Below are positions 7,061 through 14,273 of a stretch of DNA of 15,542 nt, in pieces. Numbering within the stretch: the stretch's first letter is position 1; every line of letters starts with the position of its first letter. Both the position numbers and the translations under genes were made by a program. The stretch lies in the NCBI GenBank assembly GCA_964367095.1, contig CAYIXE010000020.1, positions 1 through 15,542 on the forward strand. The letters run 5' to 3'. Under the pieces are notes generated by a model. That model made no database searches. It was given only the letters and a program-made list of their open reading frames with translations, and was not told the DNA's origin. This DNA is from UBA927 sp964367095. GTDB taxonomy: Bacteria; Patescibacteriota; Microgenomatia; UBA10105; UBA927.

Positions 7061-7115
7061 ACGCCCTTGCAGGTTACTCAGAAATTTCTGGGCAACTTGC
7101 ACGGGTGTTTTTTTT
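7061..7115 (+). terminator. Regulated terminator of the T-box riboswitch
   Basis: ACGCCC (7061-7066) pairs with GGGTGT (7103-7108). After one mismatch, TGCAGGTT (7068-7075) pairs with AACTTGCA (7094-7101), and CTCAGAA with TTCTGGG closes the top. Eight T follow (7108-7115). The 5' arm uses the same CGCCCTT bases that form the 3' side of the antiterminator, so the two structures exclude each other. Confidence 0.9.
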
Positions 7116-7119
7116 GTTC

Positions 7120-7204
7120 GCTGAGGTAGCAAAGTGGTCAATTGCAACTGTCTGTAAAACAGTTGCCCAAAAGGGCTGCGGAGGTTCGAATCCTCCCCTC
7201 AGCA
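7120..7204 (+). tRNA. tRNA-Tyr (anticodon GTA)
   Basis: Acceptor arms GCTGAGG (7120-7126) and CCTCAGC (7197-7203) pair perfectly, with discriminator A at 7204. The anticodon stem ACTGT/ACAGT encloses CTGTAAA with anticodon GTA at 7154-7156. A long variable arm (GCCC/GGGC at 7165-7176) marks a class II tRNA, as expected for bacterial tRNA-Tyr. The T arm is GGAGG-TTCGAAT-CCTCC. The 3' CCA is not encoded (ACA follows), so it must be added after transcription. The gene begins 4 bases after the T-box terminator's T tract, so its expression should depend on readthrough unless another promoter exists. Confidence 0.97.
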
Positions 7205-7250
7205 CATGATTAAATGTGAAATATATAAAAATTTATTATAAGGAGGATGT

Positions 7251-8024
7251 ATGTCTATAGAAGTACGCAGACCTGAAAAAGATGAGGTGTTCAACGAAAA
7301 AGATGCAAAAGCATACGCAGATGGGTGTGATTTCAAAGAGGGAATCAAAAAAACCTCAGACTACGCTATTGTAGCAGCTGAAGCGGCTCGCATGTTTGGA
7401 AGACAAGGTCGATTAAGCGGTCTCGTAGTAGAGGTATGTCCGGGTCCTGGAAACTTATGTGGTGAACTTATAAAAATGGGAGCACAAAAGACAATCGGCA
7501 TAGATGCATCAGAAACAATGCTTGATCACGCATCGCAAAAATTCGCTCATGAAATAGCACAAGGACGCATGGAATTTAAAAAAGGATGGGCTCAACATTT
7601 GCCACTAAACGATGGCATAGCAAAAGGAAGTCTAAACTTTCATTCCTTTCACCAGTTTAGGGATGAACAAAGAGCTTTTGATGCACTCAAAGAAATGATA
7701 CGAATTCTTGCCCCAAACGGGTGGGGATTTGTGAGAGATTTTAGAAGAGATGTACCCTCACTCGTTATGGATAGATTTTTAAAAAAGCGCACCGCAAAAA
7801 CGCCGGCAGTCGCTGAACTGTTGCGAGAGTCTCTAAGTGCCGCATTTAGTCAGGATGAATTTAGAGACATGTTAAAACACATAGATGGTATCAAATTTAC
7901 TGTTGAGAAAGCGCGTGACCCAAGAAGGATACTGTCGCTTTGGCCTGCAATCGCGCTTGATCCGGTCCCGCACTGGATGGATTCGATGATTGATCAAAAT
8001 GTAAGAATACAAAAATTGAAATAA
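7251..8024 (+). CDS. Class I SAM-dependent methyltransferase, substrate unknown
   Basis: A 257-aa Rossmann-fold methyltransferase. Motif I is VVEVCPGPGNLCGEL (58-72), followed by the acidic end of strand 2 in GIDASETML and a hydrophobic segment RILAPNGWGFVRDF typical of the strand 5 region. Homology to a specific substrate class is not evident; it looks like the general methyltransferase type 11/25 group. A strong Shine-Dalgarno AGGAGG (7241-7246) sits 4 bases before the ATG. It is the first protein gene after tRNA-Tyr and is followed 12 bases later by a MetE-like gene. Both are likely on the T-box-controlled transcript, since no terminator separates them. Confidence 0.85.
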   Translation: MSIEVRRPEKDEVFNEKDAKAYADGCDFKEGIKKTSDYAIVAAEAARMFGRQGRLSGLVVEVCPGPGNLCGELIKMGAQKTIGIDASETMLDHASQKFAHEIAQGRMEFKKGWAQHLPLNDGIAKGSLNFHSFHQFRDEQRAFDALKEMIRILAPNGWGFVRDFRRDVPSLVMDRFLKKRTAKTPAVAELLRESLSAAFSQDEFRDMLKHIDGIKFTVEKARDPRRILSLWPAIALDPVPHWMDSMIDQNVRIQKLK

Positions 8025-8036
8025 GAAAGGAAAATT

Positions 8037-9155
8037 ATGAATAAACAGAAATCAAAAATAATCCGAGCAGATGTAGTAGGAAGCATGTTACGACCACAAT
8101 TTCTTTTGGATATGCAGGATAAAGTAAAGAATGGCAACGCAACACAAGCTGATCTCACCCATACTGAAGATAAGGCAATCAAAGAATGCGTCGCCATCCA
8201 ACAGGAAGCTGGTGTCGATATCGTAACGGACGGAGAAATGCGTCGACCAGTATTTTGCCATAATTTTGTGAAATCAGTCGATGGTTTTAAGTGGGATATC
8301 CCAGAAAACACCGTCATCTGGTTTGACATGCACGGCAATCAGATGATTGATCCGGTTACCGTCGGTGTAGTCAAAAAGCTTACTAAAATTCATGACATTT
8401 CAGTGGATGAATTTTCGTTTTTGCGTGGTATAACATCCCAACCCACAAAAATAACTATTCCAAGTCCAACCATGATGAGTTACTTTTTTGCGCCCGGCAT
8501 ATCTAACCGTGTATACAAATCACCTATGAAATTTCTCAAAGAGGTAACGTCTATACTAAAACAAAGTATCACGGAACTTGAGCGAATAGGTGTTACGCAT
8601 ATTCAAGTTGACGCGCCAGAATTTGGCATGCTTTTGGATCCCGTGCAACAAGCGTGGTTTGCTGATAAAGGATTTAATCCAAAGACACTCGTTTCAGATG
8701 GTGTAGATATGATAAACGACGTGCTTGAAGGATTTAATGGCACTAAAGCGCTTCATATTTGTCGAGGAAACGATAAAAATCGATTTATGGCCAAAGGTGG
8801 ATATGATGCTATAGCACAAACGGTGTTTGCTCACGCAAAAGTCGATAGACTGCTTTTGGAGTTTGATTCTGAACGCGCAGGGAGTTTCGCGCCGCTTTCT
8901 TTCGTGCCGAAAGATAAGACCGTTGTTTTGGGACTGATTACAACGAAGTCGCCAAAGCTTGAGACAGAAAAAGAAATTATACATCGAATAAATGAAGCAT
9001 CGAAGATTATTCCACTTGATCGACTTGCACTGAGCACACAATGTGGCTTTGCATCAGTAGCGAAGGGCAATAATATTTCATTTATCGATCAAAATAATAA
9101 ATTAACACTTGTTGCAAATATTGCAAGAAAAGTTTGGGGTAACACAAGCAGTTAA
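8037..9155 (+). CDS. MetE-like (cobalamin-independent methionine synthase C-terminal family) protein
   Basis: 372 aa corresponding to the catalytic C-terminal barrel of MetE, as in stand-alone YxjG/YxjH-type and archaeal proteins. It has no N-terminal barrel. Zinc and homocysteine-binding positions appear intact: H240 and C242 in HICRGN, E275 in LLLEFD, and C336 in LSTQCGFAS. DIVTDGEMRR (61-70) and the VDAPEF segment (191-196) also fit the family. The likely reaction is transfer of a methyl group to a thiol such as homocysteine, but donor and acceptor cannot be read from the sequence. It follows the methyltransferase by 12 bases, with a purine-rich AAAGGA before the ATG. The pair could form or use SAM-cycle intermediates; that is inference. 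tyrS follows. Confidence 0.85.
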   Translation: MNKQKSKIIRADVVGSMLRPQFLLDMQDKVKNGNATQADLTHTEDKAIKECVAIQQEAGVDIVTDGEMRRPVFCHNFVKSVDGFKWDIPENTVIWFDMHGNQMIDPVTVGVVKKLTKIHDISVDEFSFLRGITSQPTKITIPSPTMMSYFFAPGISNRVYKSPMKFLKEVTSILKQSITELERIGVTHIQVDAPEFGMLLDPVQQAWFADKGFNPKTLVSDGVDMINDVLEGFNGTKALHICRGNDKNRFMAKGGYDAIAQTVFAHAKVDRLLLEFDSERAGSFAPLSFVPKDKTVVLGLITTKSPKLETEKEIIHRINEASKIIPLDRLALSTQCGFASVAKGNNISFIDQNNKLTLVANIARKVWGNTSS

Positions 9156-9180
9156 ATAATCAAATAAACTATGATATAGT
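9152..9180 (+). promoter_or_regulatory. Weak candidate promoter before tyrS
   Basis: TATAGT (9175-9180) lies 11 bases before the tyrS ATG, with a poor -35 TTAAAT (9152-9157) at 17 bp. An overlapping TATGAT (9170-9175) is an alternative. No Shine-Dalgarno sequence precedes tyrS, which would suit a short-leader message. tyrS could equally be read through from the T-box promoter. Confidence 0.25.
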
Positions 9181-9191
9181 AAACATACATT

Positions 9192-10379
9192 ATGGATCTA
9201 ATAGAAGAACTGTTAACTCGAGGGGTAGAAAATATTATTCCAGATAAAGAAAATCTTCGGAAACTGTTAGCCAGTGGTAGAAAACTTAATATTTACCTTG
9301 GCATTGATCCTACGGCCACTCATATTCATATCGGACACGCGGTACCACTTCGCAAGCTAAACGCGCTCGCGCAATTGGGTCACAACGTTACCTTTCTGAT
9401 CGGGGACTTTACAGCCCTCATTGGTGATACCTCTGATAAAGATACCGAGAGGCCTGTACTGACGCCTAAACAAATCAAGAAGAACTTTGAAACGTACAAA
9501 AGCCAAGCGGAAAAAATACTTGATTTTTCTAAAGTTACTGTGCATTTTAACAGTGAGTGGCTCCAAAAACTTAACTTTATTGAAATCGTTAAGCTTACCC
9601 AACATTTCTCTGCTGGGGAATTTGTCAATCGTGAACTCATACGCAATCGACTCACTCAGAAAAAAAAGGTTGGCCTCCACGAACTCTTGTATCCTGTCAT
9701 GCAAGGATATGACAGTTACTTTATGGACTCTGACATTCAACTAGGAGGCACTGATCAGACGTTTAACATGCAAGCGGGGAGAGTATTGCAAAAGGATCTG
9801 CGAAACAAAGAATCTTTTATTATCGCCAATGGATTTCTTGAAGGAACGGATGGAAGAAAAATGAGTAAATCATGGGGAAATGCAATATGGCTGTCTGATA
9901 CTCCAGAGGAAATGTTTGGCAAAGTCATGTCTCTTAACGATACTCTGATAATAAGCTACTTTACTCTGTCGACTAATGTGCCCATGTCCGATATTTCCAA
10001 CATAGAAAAAAGATTAGAAGCAGGTGAAAATCCCATGATACTCAAAAAAGAATTGGCACACCAAATTGTCACCGAACTACACTCCCAAAAAAATGCAGAC
10101 GAAGCACAAACTATATTTGAAAAACGATTTCAAAAAGGAAACATCACAAATGCAACCTTACCAACGGCATCTCTAACAAAAATACAGCCCAACAGTACAA
10201 TCATTGACGCGTTACTAGTTCTCGAATTAGCGCCAAGCAAATCAGAAGCAAAAAGACTTGTGGAACAACACGCAGTCAAAGTTAATGGCAATGCAATTTC
10301 AAAAGCAAAGGACGCAATTAATTTAAAAATCGCAGATATAGTTGAAGTCGGCCGAAAAGCTGTTAGAATAGAAGAGTAA
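9192..10379 (+). CDS. tyrS: Tyrosyl-tRNA synthetase
   Basis: A class I aminoacyl-tRNA synthetase that charges tRNA-Tyr. Its 395 aa match the TyrZ-like subfamily. The HIGH motif is intact (46-49) after YLGIDPTAT, the tyrosine-binding region includes YPVMQGYDSYFMDSDIQLGGTDQ (167-189), and KMSKS is at 223-227 in GRKMSKSWGN. A C-terminal S4 RNA-binding domain (about 330-395) contains SKSEAKRLVEQHAVKVNG. Its gene lies downstream of the tyrosine T-box and tRNA-Tyr, which supports the tyrosine reading of the specifier. A 38-bp tandem repeat array starts 9 bases after the stop, with no terminator seen before the assembly gap. Confidence 0.96.
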   Translation: MDLIEELLTRGVENIIPDKENLRKLLASGRKLNIYLGIDPTATHIHIGHAVPLRKLNALAQLGHNVTFLIGDFTALIGDTSDKDTERPVLTPKQIKKNFETYKSQAEKILDFSKVTVHFNSEWLQKLNFIEIVKLTQHFSAGEFVNRELIRNRLTQKKKVGLHELLYPVMQGYDSYFMDSDIQLGGTDQTFNMQAGRVLQKDLRNKESFIIANGFLEGTDGRKMSKSWGNAIWLSDTPEEMFGKVMSLNDTLIISYFTLSTNVPMSDISNIEKRLEAGENPMILKKELAHQIVTELHSQKNADEAQTIFEKRFQKGNITNATLPTASLTKIQPNSTIIDALLVLELAPSKSEAKRLVEQHAVKVNGNAISKAKDAINLKIADIVEVGRKAVRIEE

Positions 10380-10388
10380 AAAATGAAA

Positions 10389-10481
10389 TACGCCCGCAAG
10401 AGCGTGCATAAGTTGACAAGAAACACTACGCCCGCAAGAGCGTGCATAAGTTGACAAGAAACACTACGCCCGCAAGAGCGT
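10389..10481 (+). repeat. 38-bp tandem repeat array, cut by the assembly gap
   Basis: Units begin at 10389, 10427 and 10465, are exactly 38 bp apart and appear identical; about 2.4 copies are visible before the N run. Each unit contains ACGC-CCGCAAGA-GCGT, a small hairpin, then GCATAAGTTGACAAGAAACA. There is no spacer between units, so this is not a CRISPR array. The period is not a multiple of three, so it is not a peptide repeat. Sequence after the gap (GTATAAGTT at 10582 and TTAACAAGAAATACT at 10633) looks like diverged unit pieces, so the array probably crosses the gap. Confidence 0.9.
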
Positions 10482-10581
10482 NNNNNNNNNNNNNNNNNNN
10501 NNNNNNNNNNNNNNNNNNNNNNNNNNNNNNNNNNNNNNNNNNNNNNNNNNNNNNNNNNNNNNNNNNNNNNNNNNNNNNNNN
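10482..10581. other. Assembly gap, 100 N
   Basis: Exactly 100 undetermined bases, a common placeholder for a gap of unknown size. It interrupts the 38-bp array, so the real array length is unknown and the join between the two sides rests on scaffolding. Confidence 0.97.
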
Positions 10582-10597
10582 GTATAAGTTTTTCTAA

Positions 10598-10637
10598 GTT
10601 AAATATATGATTTCAAAATAAAAATCATATATTTAAC
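10598..10637 (+). repeat. Perfect 16-bp AT-rich inverted repeat
   Basis: GTTAAATATATGATTT (10598-10613) is the exact reverse complement of AAATCATATATTTAAC (10622-10637), with an 8-nt loop. It ends 13 bases before the start of a small membrane peptide gene. The right arm merges into AACAAGAAATACT, similar to the GACAAGAAACACT part of the 38-bp unit. It is not followed by a T tract, so a terminator role on the plus strand is unlikely. Confidence 0.85.
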
Positions 10638-10650
10638 AAGAAATACTAAT

Positions 10651-10761
10651 ATGAACTTTTTTAGAAAACATGAAATGGTTTGGAAAGTAATCGTCGTCAT
10701 CGCATCATTGGCGTTAGTCGCGACGTCATTTATCCCACTTCTTGCCGGCGGCCTTCAATGA
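10651..10761 (+). CDS. Small single-pass membrane protein, 36 aa
   Basis: The frame reads a charged N-terminus (MNFFRKHEMVWK), then a hydrophobic stretch of about 20 residues (VIVVIASLALVATSFIPLLA), then GGLQ and a TGA stop at 10759-10761. This is a classic short membrane peptide with positive charges on the cytoplasmic side. No Shine-Dalgarno sequence is seen; TACTAAT lies directly before the ATG. I do not recognise a family and assign no function. The charge-plus-helix pattern and clean start and stop argue for a real gene, though a frame this short can arise by chance. Confidence 0.6.
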   Translation: MNFFRKHEMVWKVIVVIASLALVATSFIPLLAGGLQ

Positions 10762-10944
10762 TCTCTCTCATAGAGTGCTAGTCGAGTCTTCTAGACGAAA
10801 CCATTCCCTTCTCCTTCTCCAAAAAAAACTGTTCAATTTCATGCCTACGCATCAAGTAATATCCCGATGTGCGAAGCTATTCCACCCCCGAGGTGGATAA
10901 ACTAGTAGAAATAAGTTCTATTCGAAGATACAATATGATTACAC
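10762..10944. other. Intergenic region before recG
   Basis: No convincing gene here. It contains a short hairpin CCACC-CCCGA-GGTGG (10882-10896) without a T tract. TACAAT (10929-10934) and TATGAT (10934-10939) overlap 5-10 bases before the recG ATG; either could be a -10 box of a leaderless message, but no good -35 is visible. Confidence 0.4.
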
Positions 10945-12996
10945 ATGCAACTAGAACTCTCATCTCCAGCCCAATATGTCCCGCGCGTGGGACCAATGAT
11001 GGCCCAAAAATTAGAGAAGCTAGGAATATACACCGTTTTTGATCTTCTCTATCACATCCCATTTCGCTACGATGATTTTTCCCATACCACAAAAATTAAC
11101 GACATACGACCAAATGAAATAGTGACTACTACAGGGACCATTGAATCAATCGTTAATATTTTCACCAAATCAGGAAAACCGATGCAGAAGGCAGTACTCT
11201 CAGATGATACAGGACACATAGAGTGTTTATGGTACAACCAAACGTTTCTTGCCAAAATACTTAAACCCGCGACGAAAATCGCAGTATCCGGCAAAGCCAA
11301 TTGGTTTGGCCACACACTGGTACTCGAGTCACCTGTGTATGAGCTTATGGAAGGCATTGACGCACATTTACACACAGGAAGGCTTGTGCCAGTGTATCCT
11401 GAAACCGCAGGCGTCACATCCAAATGGATCCGCGGACGGATAAACTTCATTTTACAAACGTGCATACCCAAAGTAGAAGAATCACTTCCGCAAACGATTC
11501 TTACCCGCCAAAAACTCATACCGTTAACAATTGCATTACAAAACGTCCATTTCCCTTCAAAACTCTCCGACGCATATGAGAGCAAAAAACGATTGGCATT
11601 TGATGAAATGTTTCTTTTAATCGCCAAATCAGCATACAGAAAAAAACAACGAGAAAGCCTTGTCCACGCACCCGTTCTTACGATAAACGATGATTCTCTC
11701 GAAAAAATTATTACATCACTTCCCTTTAGCTTAACGGATGATCAGCTAACCTCAATCAAAGAAATTCGAAACGAGGTAGCCAAAAAAAACCCGATGAATC
11801 GATTATTGGAAGGTGATGTAGGATCAGGAAAAACTGTGGTAGCAACAATTGCTATGTACATTACTCACCAAAGCGGGTTTCCATCCATCCTTATGGCCCC
11901 TACGCAAATACTGGCGACACAGCACTACCTCACCATCACAAAAATATTTCACACTCTTCCAATTCGAATTCGTTTAATAACAGGTCAGAAAAAAGAACAA
12001 AAAAATTATGACGGCAAAGAGGATGCCCACATCACCATAGGCACTCACGCTCTTCTTTCCGATACTGAATCTATCCAAAACGTCGGCCTCGTTGTCATAG
12101 ATGAACAACAGCGCTTCGGTGTAACACAACGAAACATTCTCTTAAACACTAAAAAAAATACATCCACCCCTCATCTTCTGACGATGACCGCCACACCGAT
12201 CCCTCGTACTCTTGCCCGCGTCGTCTACGGCGAGATGGATCTTTCTACCCTTCTTACCATGCCAAAAGGACGCAAAAAAATTACCACATGGGTCGTATCG
12301 GAAGAAAAGCGCGTCAGCGCATATGAATGGATTCGAAAAGAACTAAAAACCCACAACACGCAAAGCTTTATCGTATGCCCTCTTATCGAGGAATCCGACA
12401 CACTCTTGACGGTTAAAGCCGCAACCCAAGAATACGAACGGTTAAAAGCTCACGAATTTAAAGACTTTCGTGTGGGACTTCTCCATGGCCGTTTAAAACC
12501 CAAGGAAAAAGATGCTCTCCTTCAAGATTTTCGATTACAAAAATTGGATATACTCGTCACCACCCCTGTCGTAGAAGTAGGGATAGATATACCCACAGCC
12601 ACTATTATGGTTATAGAAGCAGCTGACAGATTTGGATTATCTCAGCTTCACCAACTTCGCGGCCGTGTTGGGCGCAGTGATCTTTCCTCGTACTGCTTGC
12701 TTTTTACAGAAAATGTTTCAGAACTCGCGATAAAAAGGCTAAAGGCTCTGGAATCTACCCACAGCGGACCAGAGCTTGCGCAGTTAGATCTCTCACTAAG
12801 AGGGCCCGGCCAACTCTTTGGCACACGCCAACATGGCTTACCGGATCTAAAAATTGCCAGCTTCACAGATTCAGCCCTCGTCCATGCGGCAAAAACAGAA
12901 GTAGAATTCCTTTTTGCCAAACCAATTGATCTTTCGACAATTCCCCTATTGAGGGAAGCCATGAAAGAGAGTAAAATTGAATCAATTGCAGATTAA
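10945..12996 (+). CDS. recG: ATP-dependent DNA helicase RecG
   Basis: RecG remodels branched DNA such as stalled forks and Holliday junctions. The 683-aa length is normal. The N-terminal wedge part begins YVPRVGPMMAQKLEKLGI (11-28) with DLLYHIPFRYDD, then an OB fold (about 60-135). Helicase motifs: Walker A GDVGSGKT (290-297), DEQQRFGV (386-393; H of the E. coli DEQH is Q, a common variant), TMTATPIPRT, LLHGRLKPKEKD, and VEVGIDIPTA with QLRGRVGRS. A C-terminal RecG domain closes the protein. The ATG at 10945 gives the expected N-terminus; an upstream ATG at 10935 is in another frame. It heads a tight operon with rpmF three bases downstream. Confidence 0.96.
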   Translation: MQLELSSPAQYVPRVGPMMAQKLEKLGIYTVFDLLYHIPFRYDDFSHTTKINDIRPNEIVTTTGTIESIVNIFTKSGKPMQKAVLSDDTGHIECLWYNQTFLAKILKPATKIAVSGKANWFGHTLVLESPVYELMEGIDAHLHTGRLVPVYPETAGVTSKWIRGRINFILQTCIPKVEESLPQTILTRQKLIPLTIALQNVHFPSKLSDAYESKKRLAFDEMFLLIAKSAYRKKQRESLVHAPVLTINDDSLEKIITSLPFSLTDDQLTSIKEIRNEVAKKNPMNRLLEGDVGSGKTVVATIAMYITHQSGFPSILMAPTQILATQHYLTITKIFHTLPIRIRLITGQKKEQKNYDGKEDAHITIGTHALLSDTESIQNVGLVVIDEQQRFGVTQRNILLNTKKNTSTPHLLTMTATPIPRTLARVVYGEMDLSTLLTMPKGRKKITTWVVSEEKRVSAYEWIRKELKTHNTQSFIVCPLIEESDTLLTVKAATQEYERLKAHEFKDFRVGLLHGRLKPKEKDALLQDFRLQKLDILVTTPVVEVGIDIPTATIMVIEAADRFGLSQLHQLRGRVGRSDLSSYCLLFTENVSELAIKRLKALESTHSGPELAQLDLSLRGPGQLFGTRQHGLPDLKIASFTDSALVHAAKTEVEFLFAKPIDLSTIPLLREAMKESKIESIAD

Positions 12997-12999
12997 ATT

Positions 13000-13203
13000 A
13001 TGGCTCCACTACCGAAACGCAAACATTCAACCAGAAGAAAAGGCAAAAGAAGAGCGGCTCTCTTTGTGTCTCTTCTAAAAATTTCAGCATGCCCAAAGTG
13101 CGGCAAAGGCAGGATGCCCCACAGGATGTGCCGTTACTGTGGGTATTACAACGATCGAGTTGTTATTGCACCAAAGACGAAAAAGACTAAAAAATCCGCA
13201 TAG
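13000..13203 (+). CDS. rpmF: Ribosomal protein bL32
   Basis: 67 aa of the large ribosomal subunit, with the typical basic start (MAPLPKRKHSTRRKGKRRA) and a zinc ribbon CPKCGKG...CRYCGYY in which both CxxC pairs are intact. A Lys-rich tail follows (KTKKTKKSA). It starts 3 bases after the recG stop and ends 3 bases before nusB, so expression depends on the operon. Confidence 0.95.
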   Translation: MAPLPKRKHSTRRKGKRRAALFVSLLKISACPKCGKGRMPHRMCRYCGYYNDRVVIAPKTKKTKKSA

Positions 13204-13206
13204 TCC

Positions 13207-13566
13207 ATGAAGACAGCCAAAGATCCTCGTCATCAGCATCGCATTACCCTCATGCAGTCATTATTCTCCTATAGCTTCAACGACAAGCGCAATCATAAAG
13301 CGATCGAACCAATACTGGTAAACTTGTCTTCTATCGACAAACAAATTGAACGTGCCGCTCCTGATTGGCCGATAGAAAAAATTGCAAAAATAGATGCGGC
13401 TATACTGCGACTCGCATTGTATGAACTCCTCTACAAAAAAGACGCTCCGATAAAAGTCATCATCGATGAAGCCATAGAACTTGCGAAAGAATTTGGCAAT
13501 GATCAAAGTGCAAAGTTTATAAACGGCGTTCTTGGTACAATAGTCAAAGAAGAACAAAACGTATGA
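13207..13566 (+). CDS. nusB: Transcription antitermination factor NusB
   Basis: 119 aa, all-helical NusB fold, slightly short for the family. It works with NusE (S10) at boxA of rRNA operons. Diagnostic parts are HQHRITLMQSLFSYSF near the N-terminus, the IDAAILRLALYELLY helix, and the C-terminal VIIDEAIELAKEFGNDQSAKFINGVLG. Its stop overlaps the rnc start by 4 bases (ATGA), which suggests translational coupling. Confidence 0.95.
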   Translation: MKTAKDPRHQHRITLMQSLFSYSFNDKRNHKAIEPILVNLSSIDKQIERAAPDWPIEKIAKIDAAILRLALYELLYKKDAPIKVIIDEAIELAKEFGNDQSAKFINGVLGTIVKEEQNV

Positions 13567-14261
13567 AATTTAAAGATGACCTAGATTCACTTCAGACCGC
13601 TATAGGCGTGACATTTACCAATCAACAGCTGTTAAAGCATGCTTTTGTACATCGATCGTATCTTAATGAGTCCCGCGAATTCCCACAGTCCAATGAACGA
13701 CTCGAGTTTTTAGGGGACGCGGTGTTATCCTTTGTGACTTCTGAGTATCTCTATCGAAAGTATCCGCAGTATCCGGAAGGCACGCTCACAAACGTTCGCT
13801 CAACACTGGTCAAAACGACAAGTTTAGCAATCACTGGCGCTGAGCTTCACTTGGGACAATTACTCCTTCTTTCCAAAGGCGAAGAAAGCTCAGGAGGCAG
13901 AACCAACCCATCTCTTTTGGCTGATTGTTTTGAAGCGCTCTTAGGAGCAATTTTTCTTGATCAGGGGATAGAAGTCGCCAAAAAATTTGTAGAAAAAGTA
14001 TTGCTGTATAAAACAGACTCAATTATCAAAAATAAAAGTTATGTCGATTACAAAAGTTTACTGCAGGAAATCATCCAGGAAGAAACAAAAGTATCGCCAA
14101 CCTACAAAGTGATAAAAAGCGAAGGTCCGGATCACGACAAGGTATTCTATGTAGAGGTAATGATGGGGGAGACGCCTCTTTCACAAGGCAAGGGCAAATC
14201 CAAACAAGAAGCAGAACAAGACGCAGCCACCAAAGCTCTTGAGAAGAGAAACAAAAACTGA
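13563..14261 (+). CDS. rnc: Ribonuclease III
   Basis: 232 aa, normal length. It cleaves double-stranded RNA in rRNA and mRNA processing. The signature NERLEFLGDAVL (44-55) carries the metal-binding acidic residues, and the second acidic cluster is ADCFEALLGAIFLDQG. A C-terminal double-stranded-RNA-binding domain runs from about residue 155 (SYVDYKSLLQE) to QGKGKSKQEAEQDAATKALE. The next promoter lies in its final codons. Confidence 0.96.
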   Translation: MKFKDDLDSLQTAIGVTFTNQQLLKHAFVHRSYLNESREFPQSNERLEFLGDAVLSFVTSEYLYRKYPQYPEGTLTNVRSTLVKTTSLAITGAELHLGQLLLLSKGEESSGGRTNPSLLADCFEALLGAIFLDQGIEVAKKFVEKVLLYKTDSIIKNKSYVDYKSLLQEIIQEETKVSPTYKVIKSEGPDHDKVFYVEVMMGETPLSQGKGKSKQEAEQDAATKALEKRNKN

Positions 14262-14267
14262 TAGAAT
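14239..14267 (+). promoter_or_regulatory. Internal promoter before rpsP, probably leaderless
   Basis: TTGAGA (14239-14244) and TAGAAT (14262-14267) are 17 bp apart. The -35 lies in the last codons of rnc, and the -10 ends 6 bases before the rpsP ATG at 14274. The expected start is therefore the A of the start codon, and no Shine-Dalgarno sequence is present. Confidence 0.55.
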
Positions 14268-14273
14268 ACGAAC

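Larger units (their letters stand above)
6784..7115 (+). promoter_or_regulatory. T-box riboswitch, probably tyrosine-specific (UAC specifier)
   Basis: T-box leaders bind uncharged tRNA and then form an antiterminator. Stem I: AGTA (6793-6796) faces GAA (6861-6863) and the candidate codon UAC (6865-6867). Above them an 11-bp A/U helix pairs 6797-6807 with 6850-6860, and a distal hairpin GCAAG/CTTGC (6822-6826/6841-6845) has an AG-bulge-like AGAAAG on its 5' side. Stem II: GACT/AGTC near 6884-6907. The IIA/B pseudoknot has stem GTATG/CATAC (6936-6940/6958-6962) and loop GCCT (6945-6948) pairing with AGGC (6968-6971). Stem III closes with TAAGGT/ACCTTA (6972-6977/7023-7028). T-box sequence: AAGGTGGTACCGTG (7036-7049). 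Antiterminator pairs: 7036-7039/7065-7068 and 7047-7052/7059-7064, leaving a 7-nt bulge. Bulge bases UGGU match a tRNA 3' end ACCA, and tRNA-Tyr here has discriminator A. The base after UAC is C rather than the usual purine, so specifier identity leans partly on context. Confidence 0.9.

Noticed and set aside
7994..9070. Minus-strand frames of 79-115 codons within the MetE-like gene
   Set aside because: They are shadows of a well-supported gene with intact zinc-ligand motifs.
10389..10481. CRISPR array
   Set aside because: The 38-bp units follow each other with no spacers, and no cas gene is present in the window.
10778..10852. 24-residue minus-strand frame (MRRHEIEQFFLEKEKG...)
   Set aside because: Charged and protein-like but too short, without a convincing ribosome-binding site or recognised family; it could be a gene remnant.
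10882..10896. CCACC/GGTGG hairpin as a terminator before recG
   Set aside because: Only 5 bp and no T tract after it; left as an unassigned hairpin.
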